From Dehalococcoidia bacterium (GTDB lineage: Bacteria > Chloroflexota > Dehalococcoidia > JACVQG01 > JAHKAY01): a stretch of DNA of 5,453 nucleotides. The notes under the pieces were generated by a model. The model saw only the letters and a list, made by a program, of their open reading frames with translations, was not told the origin of the DNA and did not search any database. The DNA is taken from contig JASLQE010000351.1 of the NCBI GenBank assembly GCA_030744635.1, forward strand, positions 1 through 5,453, given 5' to 3'. Below are positions 1 through 4,756 of the stretch, one piece after another. Within the stretch, counting starts at the first letter, position 1, and the number at the start of each line of letters is the position of its first letter. The translations under genes and the position numbers were made by a program.

Positions 1-1
1 G

Positions 2-336
2 GCCGCGGTCACCGCGGCTGACCCTTCGGCGGCCGATGCCGTCATCATCGGCACCCCCCAGCCCTTCGGCAGCGTTGCCGGGGAGACCAAGAAGCCATTT
101 GAGCGACTGTGGCCGGAGAGGGAGAAGGTGGGCACGGGAAAGCCCCTGGGGGCATTTGTGTGCCGTGGCAACGTTGACACCGCAGGTAGCTTCGAGTTTT
201 TGAGAAGTGGGGCGGACGCTTCGGGCTGGAGCGAAAGGGCCAGTGGGTGACTGCCATGCGGGACGATGCGGAGGCCAGCCGGGGTGCATGCCACGAGCTT
301 GGCTCCTATATCGCCACCAGCGTGGCGTCATCCTAA
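2..336 (+). pseudogene. Flavodoxin-like FMN protein, C-terminal part, frameshifted
   Basis: This is the 3' portion of a gene that begins outside the window. The first frame reads a Rossmann-like strand and loop (ADAVIIGTPQPFGS) typical of flavodoxins and NAD(P)H:FMN oxidoreductases, where the Thr/Pro/Phe loop lies against FMN. A second strand follows (KPLGAFVCRGN). That frame stops at 248-250. From 202 the next frame continues sensibly (EKWGGRFGLERKGQWV, then a helix DDAEASRGACHELGSYIA) to TAA at 334-336, as expected for the last helix of a flavodoxin fold. The switch falls on a T5 run (197-201); six Ts would restore one frame with Phe-Phe-Glu. The gene lies 34 bases upstream of the peroxiredoxin on the same strand. 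An electron-transfer role is inferred from the fold; partner and substrate are unknown. Family assignment is moderate because the N-terminal phosphate-binding loop is missing. Confidence 0.55.
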
Positions 337-358
337 AAACTCAGGTGTCGGCTTACAC

Positions 359-364
359 AGGGAG
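359..364 (+). promoter_or_regulatory. Ribosome binding site of the peroxiredoxin gene
   Basis: AGGGAG lies six bases before ATG at 371. It decides the start: the open frame extends back to 266, but that extension overlaps the flavodoxin tail, has no comparable ribosome site, and adds residues with no peroxiredoxin character. Confidence 0.6.
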
Positions 365-370
365 ATAAGC

Positions 371-832
371 ATGCCCAGACTCAAACCCGGTGACAAGGCC
401 CCGGATTTTACGCTCAAATACTTAGAAGGTAAGGGCTATCGCCTGTACGACCATCTCAGCGACCGGAAGACTGTCCTGCTCTTCTTCAGGGGGGAGTGGT
501 ACCCTATCTGCAACCTCCAGCTCCACTCTCTACAGGAGAAGCTGGCCGATTTCCAGAAGGCTGACGCACAGATTCTGGCCGTCAGCAACGATACCCCGGA
601 GAACACCCGGAATCTGGCAGCAAAGCACCAGCTTGGTTTTCCGGTGCTGGCGGGCCTGGGCCGCGATGTGGTACAGGCCTATGACCTCTTCTTCAATGAG
701 GAGAAAGGTTGTGCTGAGCCTGCCGTCTTCATCCTGCGCCCAGACGCCACCGTGGCCTACGCCGCCCTGCAGAGTGGGCCTCGGGGCCGGCCCAGCAATG
801 ATGGCCTGTTAGCAATTGTGAGTCGGATTTAG
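371..832 (+). CDS. Peroxiredoxin (AhpC/TSA-like), one active-site Cys
   Basis: A 153-residue cytoplasmic thioredoxin-fold protein of the AhpC/TSA superfamily, expected to reduce hydroperoxides with thiol electrons. It opens with the usual LKPGDKAPDFTL entry strand (residues 4-15). The active-site segment VLLFFRGEWYPICNLQL (residues 35-51) matches the RG-W-C-P-x-C-x-x-Q-L motif of peroxiredoxin-like proteins, but the first Cys is Tyr44 and only Cys47 remains. Cys47 is at the position normally taken by the peroxidatic Cys in T-x-x-C peroxiredoxins. The core continues with LAVSNDTPENTR (69-80) and the strand PAVFILRPDATVAYA near 117-131. Cys114, just before that strand, is the only other Cys and could resolve the disulfide, though that is inference. 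There is no signal peptide. It sits 36 bases before a dithiol oxidoreductase that could help reduce it. Peroxidase activity is likely but not shown; a thiol-disulfide reductase is the alternative. Confidence 0.85.
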   Translation: MPRLKPGDKAPDFTLKYLEGKGYRLYDHLSDRKTVLLFFRGEWYPICNLQLHSLQEKLADFQKADAQILAVSNDTPENTRNLAAKHQLGFPVLAGLGRDVVQAYDLFFNEEKGCAEPAVFILRPDATVAYAALQSGPRGRPSNDGLLAIVSRI

Positions 833-852
833 CTGCACCAGGCTACCAAAAA

Positions 853-859
853 AAGGAGG
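853..859 (+). promoter_or_regulatory. Ribosome binding site of the DsbA-family gene
   Basis: A strong AAGGAGG stands nine bases before GTG at 869 and supports this non-ATG start. The A run that precedes it fills the short gap after the peroxiredoxin stop. Confidence 0.7.
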
Positions 860-868
860 CCAGAGGCC

Positions 869-1492
869 GTGGCACCCAACATAACCATCTACTCAGACTA
901 TATCTGCCCCTTCTGCCTCATCGGGAAAGAGCGGGCGGACAGGCTGGAGAAGAACTTCGGCATAGAGGTGGAGTGGAAGGGCCTTGAGATACATCCCGAG
1001 ACCCCTCCCGAAGGCTCCGACCTGTCGTCCCTGGGTCTGGATGAGGACAGGGTGGCCGCCCTCCGCTCCCGTGTGCTGGAGATGGCACAGGAGTCCGGCC
1101 TCAAGCTCGAGTTCCGGTCCCGCATATCCAACTCCAGGCTGGCATTGCAGGTAGCGGAGTTCGCCAAAGGGAAGGGCCGGTTCAAGGAGTATCATGATGC
1201 CGTCTTCCGGGCCTACTGGCAGGAGAGCCACGACATCGGTGACAGGAACCAGCTACTCTCCATTGCCGTGCGGGCGGGCCTGGACATTCAGGAGCTGAAG
1301 TCCTACCTGGAAAGTGACCTGTCCGCCGCCAGCCTGGACCAGTCCCTTGAGGAGGCCATGAGATACGGCATCAGCGGTGTGCCCACCTTCATTATCGGCA
1401 ACAAGAAGGTGGTGGGTGCCCAGCCGTATGAGGTGCTGGAGGGCATACTCCGGCAGGAGCTCTCCGGTGACAGCGGAAAGAAGAACGCCTGA
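869..1492 (+). CDS. DsbA-family (FrnE-like) dithiol oxidoreductase
   Basis: A 207-residue protein of the DsbA thioredoxin-like family, FrnE branch. The first strand ITIYSDYICPFC (residues 5-16) carries the CPFC redox pair, Cys13 and Cys16. An all-helical insert follows, including the family-typical segment SNSRLALQVAEFAK and FKEYHDAVFRAYW. The chain returns to the thioredoxin fold at YGISGVPTFIIGNKKVVGAQP, in which Pro172 is the cis-proline facing the active site and GAQP is the usual FrnE-like ending. Length matches the family (about 200-220). There is no signal peptide or membrane segment, so it should act in the cytoplasm, as FrnE proteins do, on disulfides or stress-oxidised thiols; its substrate cannot be read from sequence. 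It follows the peroxiredoxin by 36 bases, and its TGA shares its last base with the ATG of the next gene, implying coupled translation. 2-hydroxychromene-2-carboxylate isomerases share the fold but usually lack CxxC. Confidence 0.88.
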   Translation: MAPNITIYSDYICPFCLIGKERADRLEKNFGIEVEWKGLEIHPETPPEGSDLSSLGLDEDRVAALRSRVLEMAQESGLKLEFRSRISNSRLALQVAEFAKGKGRFKEYHDAVFRAYWQESHDIGDRNQLLSIAVRAGLDIQELKSYLESDLSAASLDQSLEEAMRYGISGVPTFIIGNKKVVGAQPYEVLEGILRQELSGDSGKKNA

Positions 1493-2403
1493 TGGCAAGC
1501 ACGCCCAGCGCCTTCAACCAGGACCCCGCCCTCTTTATTGAGAAGCACATCAAGTCCTTTGTCCGGGACAACCCGGAGAACCGGCTCACCCATATAGATG
1601 GGTCACCTATCTGGGATGAACCCCTTGTGGGCTTCGCCCGGGGCGATGACCCCCTGTTCCAGGAGTACAAGACTGTCATAGGCGACTTCCATCTCACACC
1701 CCGGGAGGTCATGGAAAAGACCCTGGGCGAGCGCCCCGGGTCACCCAAGCCGGGGGACTCCCTCAGCGTCATATGCTGGGTGCTGCCCTCCACCGACAAG
1801 ACACGGCGCAGCAACCGCAAACAGAATAAAGGCCCCTCGCGGGAATGGACACACACCTATAAGCACGGGGAGGTCTTCAACAGTATGGTGAGGGCAGAGG
1901 TGGTGCGCTTGCTGCAGGAACTGGGCTACCCGGCGGTGGCCCCCTTTGCCGCTGACTTCTTCCAGCGACTGTACCTGGCCAATGGGCCGGCCTCCAACTG
2001 GTCGGAGAGGCACGCCTGCTACGCCGCCGGGCTGGGCACCTTCAGCCTCACCGACGCCTTTATCACCCCCAGAGGCATGGCTATGCGCTGTGGCAGCGTG
2101 GTCACTACCCTGGGGCTACCCCCCACTACCCGCCAGTACGCCCACCACTACGCCAACTGCCCCTTCTATGTGGATGGCTCCTGCGGGGCCTGCATACAGC
2201 GCTGCCCCGCCCAGGCCATCACCGAGAAAGGGCACGACAAGCTCAAATGTGAGGCTTACCTGAACAAAATAAGTGCCGAGCTACAACCGGTGTACCAGGT
2301 GACCACCGGGGTGGGATGCGGGCTGTGCCAGACAGGGGTGCCGTGCGAGTCCCGGATACCCAAGATAAAGGCTGCGGCCACCCCGGTGCCCCCAGCGGCT
2401 TGA
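1492..2403 (+). CDS. QueG-like protein with two 4Fe-4S clusters
   Basis: A 303-residue soluble protein of the COG1600 type, to which epoxyqueuosine reductase QueG belongs and which is related to reductive dehalogenases. The middle part has the HACYAAGLGTFSLTDAFITP segment and RCGSVVTTL, matching the region that lines the cofactor pocket in QueG. Two cluster sites follow: Cys223, Cys231, Cys234 and Cys238-Pro (a C-x7-C-x2-C-x3-CP pattern), then Cys253, Cys276, Cys279 and Cys285 (CGLCQTGVPCESRIP). Eight cysteines suit two 4Fe-4S clusters. QueG binds cobalamin and works in queuosine tRNA modification. This protein differs in its N-terminal 120 residues and in the second cluster motif, so it is probably a different member of the family. 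It lacks a twin-arginine signal, which argues against a respiratory reductive dehalogenase. Being translationally coupled to the dithiol oxidoreductase and 23 bases from acsB, it may serve as an electron donor or activase for a corrinoid/ACS system; this is inference only. Confidence 0.75.
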   Translation: MASTPSAFNQDPALFIEKHIKSFVRDNPENRLTHIDGSPIWDEPLVGFARGDDPLFQEYKTVIGDFHLTPREVMEKTLGERPGSPKPGDSLSVICWVLPSTDKTRRSNRKQNKGPSREWTHTYKHGEVFNSMVRAEVVRLLQELGYPAVAPFAADFFQRLYLANGPASNWSERHACYAAGLGTFSLTDAFITPRGMAMRCGSVVTTLGLPPTTRQYAHHYANCPFYVDGSCGACIQRCPAQAITEKGHDKLKCEAYLNKISAELQPVYQVTTGVGCGLCQTGVPCESRIPKIKAAATPVPPAA

Positions 2404-2415
2404 CATCACCGAAAC

Positions 2416-2420
2416 GGAGG
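2416..2420 (+). promoter_or_regulatory. Ribosome binding site setting the acsB TTG start
   Basis: GGAGG stands six bases before TTG at 2427, in the frame that continues into the acetyl-CoA synthase. No ATG or GTG with a comparable site occurs between the previous stop (2401-2403) and the conserved N-terminal sequence, so TTG is the best start. Confidence 0.55.
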
Positions 2421-2426
2421 CAATCT

Positions 2427-3104
2427 TTGACTATTAGCTTCGCTTCCCTAAGGGGGCTGCTCACTCAAGACGGAGCGCCCAGCCCCTTCTAGGATACCCA
2501 GTTCTCCTACCCGGCAATCCAGAGCCTGTTCGGCACCGATAGTCCCCAGGAGTTCCTGGACCGGGCTGAGAGCGCCCACCGGGGCTCACTGGAGGAGCAT
2601 CTGGCGGTAGTGCTAGGACTGGCCGAGCTAAGTGAGGCCGCCCGCCCCGACAAGGGCCAGTACTTCATCAACGACCGCGCCCTGAGGGCACGGCTTGTGG
2701 GCCTGAACACCTCCACCGGCTGGGCACTCCTCTGGGGCCGGGACGAACAGCTCTGCCGTCGCCTGCAGGAGGCCTCCTTCACGGTGTTCGCAGTGCTGAA
2801 GGAGGGGGAGTCCCTTCCCGGCACCTACAAGCTGCTGGGCACCCGGCCCACGGCGGCGGTGTACTTTATACAGGCCATTTTATGCTACCCGCATATTTAC
2901 GGCCGGGTACCTCTGGCCGAGCCTCACGCCGTTACGGACTTCATAGAGGACGACTCCCCAGGGGTCTTATTCCTGGCCAGGAAGGGGCTGTCCGAGATGG
3001 AGGAGGCCCTGTTCACCGCCGGGCTATCGGTGGGCATCCCCGCCGTGGTGCCTTCGGACTATGACTCCCTTTACGGCAACCCGTGCCGTGTTGCCAGGCC
3101 GTAG
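2427..3104 (+). CDS. acsB: acsB fragment: N-terminal domain, contains amber stop
   Basis: First frame block of the acetyl-CoA synthase. After the TTG start it reads 21 residues (TISFASLRGLLTQ...), then TAG at 2490-2492, then without frame change DTQFSYPAIQSLFG. That stretch lines up with the DTAYYLPVIRCFSG region near residue 60 of Moorella ACS. Further matches are YFINDRALRARLVGL (Moorella GFIGDPVVRRFGIKM) and the VLFLARKGLSEMEEALFTAG to VGIPAVVPSD stretch (Moorella AFVLYLGEHDM to GFPVITD). In known enzymes this domain contacts CO dehydrogenase and holds part of the CO channel. The block ends at TAG 3102-3104, where the homologous reading has already moved to another frame. If translation restarts after the amber codon, GTG at 2610 is the first plausible site, but no clear ribosome site supports it. 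Confidence 0.7.
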
Positions 3105-3826
3105 AGGCGGCCCTGGCCCTGCCCAGCATGAAGGTGCGCCACCGCCTCAAGTTCTCCACTACCTTGCTCTTCCCCATGGACCCCTCATTCGCCACGGAGG
3201 AGATAAATGAAGGTCCTTCCATCGGGGGCACCCCACAAAGCTCTTTCGTGCTCACCAACGAGGACAAGAGCGACGGCATTGAGATTGAGGGGGAAACAGG
3301 CCAGGACATGGCGGTGGAGATTGCGGTGGGAGACCCACGGGTGGACCCACCCATGACCCACTACCTGGAGGAGTTTGCCTCCCGGCTGCCCGCCTACATC
3401 AACGGGGTATCGGTGTGCCAGGGGGACGGCTCCCTCCTTATCCGCTATCGCTCCGGCATAGACCTGGAGCCGGAGCATCTGGGACAGGTGTACTGCCAGG
3501 GGCTGCGGGCACATTTCCGAATAGACCACCTGAAGGTGCGCCTGGTGTTCCTGCCGGAGAAGCTAAAGGCTGTGAAGCAGGCATCTGAGGACTTCCGCCG
3601 GAGCCGCCAGCAGGCCATCGCCGCCGCCACCGAGGCGGATACCGAGCATTTCTGGGGGTGTCACCGTTGTGCCTCCTTCGCCCTGGGCCACACCTGCACC
3701 ATCACGCCGGAACGGCCCCCCCCAGTGCAGTGCCCGCACCTGGATGCATGTGAAGGCCCGGGCACACCTTTCGGACTACGACTCCTGGGATTGGGGGCCG
3801 CAGAGAGATGTGTCTTCCTTGCATGA
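3083..3826 (+). CDS. acsB: acsB fragment: middle domain and first A-cluster cysteines
   Basis: Second frame block. Residues from MKVRHRLKFSTTLLFP onward align with IKLTKIKLDLPINFG of Moorella ACS. DGIEIEG matches DGKIEVIG, and LKVRLVFLPEKLKAVK matches VQVTIFTDEAKVKEY. This is the middle domain that binds CoA in the family. The block then enters the A-cluster with WGCHRCASFALGHTCTITPERP, giving three of the four cysteines of the C-x2-C-x8-C-x9-C site (Moorella Cys506, Cys509, Cys518). The Phe three residues after the second Cys (Moorella Phe512) is conserved. Homology ends at the C8 run 3716-3723; the rest of the frame to TGA 3824-3826 is out-of-frame readthrough. GTG at 3083 is only the first in-frame start codon, not a supported start. 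Confidence 0.7.
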   Translation: MPCCQAVEAALALPSMKVRHRLKFSTTLLFPMDPSFATEEINEGPSIGGTPQSSFVLTNEDKSDGIEIEGETGQDMAVEIAVGDPRVDPPMTHYLEEFASRLPAYINGVSVCQGDGSLLIRYRSGIDLEPEHLGQVYCQGLRAHFRIDHLKVRLVFLPEKLKAVKQASEDFRRSRQQAIAAATEADTEHFWGCHRCASFALGHTCTITPERPPPVQCPHLDACEGPGTPFGLRLLGLGAAERCVFLA

Positions 3827-4343
3827 GCTGATTGCAAAGGGAAGGCTGCTGGACCCGGAGCGGGGAGAGTACGAAGGCGTCAACCAGTACACCGCCCGGC
3901 GCACCGGGGGCCGTACCTCTCGGGTGTTCCTCCACAGCCTTCAGGGGCACCCGCACTCCTGCTGTAGCTGCTACCAGGGGGTGGCGTTCCACATGCCGGG
4001 AGTGGAAGGCATCGGCATCATAGACCAAGGGTTCAAGGGAAGAACGCCCGACGGCCGCACCTGGAACCACATTTCCAACCTGGCGGCGGGCAAGCAGACC
4101 CCCGGCATGGCCGGAATCAGCTACGATTACCTGGCATCCCCCAGCTTCATCAAGGGTGACGGGGACTGGGAGCGGGTGGTATGGATGCCGCAGCGGCTCA
4201 AGGAGCGTTTCGCCGCCGACAAACGCTGGATAGCCACCGAAACGGATGTGGACAGCCTGGAGGCCTTGGCCGCCTTCCCGAAGGACAAACGGGGGGGGGG
4301 TAGAGGTATCGCCCATCGGGAGCATGTGATACCCCTACCTTAG
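3669..4343 (+). CDS. acsB: acsB fragment: A-cluster domain
   Basis: Third frame block, homologous from about 3716. It restores the fourth A-cluster cysteine just after the C8 run (PPQCSARTW, Moorella Cys528). It then carries HSCCSCYQGVAFHMPGVEG, aligning with TSCGCFEAIMAILPECNG. The Cys codons at 3963 and 3969 thus correspond to Moorella Cys595 and Cys597, the ligands that hold the two nickels; the residue between them is Ser (3966) rather than Gly. GKQTPGMAGISYDYLASPSF and WERVVWMPQRLKE match the closing GGTQTPGFMGIG and ARIVWMPKSLKD segments. The reported frame runs through a G10 tract to TAG 4341-4343, ending GGGRGIAHREHVIPLP, which has no family resemblance. Residues before about 3716 in this frame are not ACS. 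GTG at 3669 is not a credible start. Confidence 0.75.
   Translation: MPPSPWATPAPSRRNGPPQCSARTWMHVKARAHLSDYDSWDWGPQRDVSSLHELIAKGRLLDPERGEYEGVNQYTARRTGGRTSRVFLHSLQGHPHSCCSCYQGVAFHMPGVEGIGIIDQGFKGRTPDGRTWNHISNLAAGKQTPGMAGISYDYLASPSFIKGDGDWERVVWMPQRLKERFAADKRWIATETDVDSLEALAAFPKDKRGGGRGIAHREHVIPLP
4140..4298 (+). repeat. Direct repeat copy 1, inside the acsB 3' end
   Basis: This 159-bp segment recurs in the same orientation at 5254-5411. The two copies share a perfect 58-bp core (4166-4223) and differ at about eleven positions plus one single-base gap elsewhere. Both end in a poly-G run (G10 here, G8 downstream). Confidence 0.9.
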
Positions 4344-4368
4344 TGTCAGCAGTGTCAGCAGTGTCAGC
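4342..4368 (+). repeat. Three perfect 9-bp tandem repeats
   Basis: The unit AGTGTCAGC occurs three times without a mismatch, beginning inside the last acsB stop codon. It lies in the 39-bp gap between the convergent ends of acsB and the DUF2249 gene. It has no dyad symmetry strong enough for a terminator. It may be a replication-slippage product; no function can be read from it. Confidence 0.85.
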
Positions 4369-4382
4369 ACAATAACCTGCGG

Positions 4383-4616
4383 TCAACCCACCCTCTTGAT
4401 GCTGGCCTCCCAGTGCTGGGGCCCTTTCTCCTCGGCATCCCACTCGAACTGGTCGGTACGCTCGTGCATGAACTGGTAATGCAGCGGCCTGGGGTCATGG
4501 TCGTTGATGATTTTCAGGGTGTCGCCTGCAGGCAGGTTATCAAAGATATCAAATATCTTGGAGTGCCTCTCCCAGGGAGGCATGGAGCGTACTTCCAATG
4601 TTATGGTATTAGCCAT
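4383..4616 (-). CDS. DUF2249 domain protein
   Basis: A 77-residue single-domain protein. The DUF2249 signature is complete: PPWERHSKIF (residues 13-22), LPAGDTLKIINDHDPRPLHYQ (28-48), QFEW (56-59) and GPQHW (65-69). The family has a small alpha/beta fold resembling TusA and is repeatedly found beside, or fused to, hemerythrin and other nitrogen-oxide or oxygen stress proteins; its biochemical role is not established. His40, Asp41 and His46 in the NDHDPRP loop are the conserved polar residues. The ATG at 4614-4616 follows a good ribosome site (AGGAGGG on the minus strand, about 4621-4627). The gene is transcribed away from the hemerythrin gene and toward the acsB end. It contains no Cys, so a persulfide-carrier role like that of TusA is unlikely. 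Confidence 0.88.
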   Translation of the reverse strand: MANTITLEVRSMPPWERHSKIFDIFDNLPAGDTLKIINDHDPRPLHYQFMHERTDQFEWDAEEKGPQHWEASIKRVG

Positions 4617-4756
4617 AGCGCCCTCCTTTCCTACTCACACATATAGTGTACCGGCCCACCAGGTCATAAGCTATCACGAAAGTCACATTACACCAGCACG
4701 GCACAAGGTACCATGTAATCAGGGTTTTAGATGTTCGGCAAGCAGGGGGGTATACC
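4617..4756. promoter_or_regulatory. Shared divergent promoter region, DUF2249 / hemerythrin
   Basis: This 140-bp non-coding stretch lies between two divergent starts and must hold promoters for both. Visible ribosome sites are AGGAGGG for the minus-strand gene (4621-4627) and AGGGGGG for the plus-strand gene (4744-4750, six bases before ATG). A weak minus-strand promoter candidate pairs TTATGA (4664-4669) with TATATG (4640-4645), spacer 18. A short inverted repeat ACAC-N5-GTGT (4637-4649) overlaps that -10 element and could be an operator half-site pair. On the plus strand TGTAAT (4714-4719) is -10-like but has no properly spaced -35. I see no FNR, Dnr or NsrR consensus. Confidence 0.4.

Larger units (their letters stand above)
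2427..4343 (+). pseudogene. acsB: Acetyl-CoA synthase catalytic subunit, interrupted reading frame
   Basis: The protein joins a methyl group from the corrinoid iron-sulfur protein, CO and CoA into acetyl-CoA at a Ni-Ni-4Fe4S A-cluster (Wood-Ljungdahl pathway). All three domains of the bacterial enzyme appear in order: domain 1 (2493-3100), the middle domain (about 3125-3640) and the A-cluster domain (about 3656-4290). The joined product is about 638 residues against about 729 in Moorella thermoacetica; most of the shortening is at the N-terminus and inside domain 1. Four lesions interrupt it: TAG at 2490-2492 (codon 22), a one-base loss between 3065 and 3101, a one-base gain in C8 at 3716-3723, and probably one extra G in G10 at 4291-4300. 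With nine Gs the end would read VEVSPIGSM and stop at TGA 4327-4329, which resembles the short Pro-Ile-Met ending of Moorella ACS. The family call is firm; whether the gene is dead or mis-sequenced is undecided. Confidence 0.85.

Noticed and set aside
266..370. Upstream extension of the peroxiredoxin frame to a start at 266
   Set aside because: It overlaps the flavodoxin tail, has no ribosome site, and the family's N-terminus begins right at the ATG at 371, which has a good one.
337..370. Intrinsic terminator after the flavodoxin-like gene
   Set aside because: Only a 4-bp GTGT/ACAC stem is present with no T tract after it.
893..1231. Long open frames on the minus strand across the DsbA-family gene (similar ones oppose the QueG-like and acsB genes)
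   Set aside because: They are antisense to clearly conserved genes, have no recognisable domains, and are expected in GC-rich DNA.
2490..2492. Amber codon read as pyrrolysine or another sense residue
   Set aside because: TAG is a normal terminator here (peroxiredoxin stop at 830-832), no pylT-like tRNA is visible, and other lesions in the same gene need no recoding.
3669..3715. N-terminal residues of the third acsB frame as genuine protein
   Set aside because: ACS homology in this interval is in the other frame (GCHRCASFALGHTC), so these residues are out-of-frame reading.
3716..3723. Programmed ribosomal frameshift at the C8 run
   Set aside because: The gene carries other lesions of the same kind, no stimulatory structure is apparent, and a one-base miscount in a homopolymer is simpler.
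4342..4368. CRISPR array or iteron-type origin
   Set aside because: Units are only 9 bp with no spacers, just three copies, and no cas or replication genes nearby.
4413..4646. Plus-strand open frame opposite the DUF2249 gene
   Set aside because: It mirrors a gene with a full family signature and a good ribosome site on the minus strand, and has no domain of its own.
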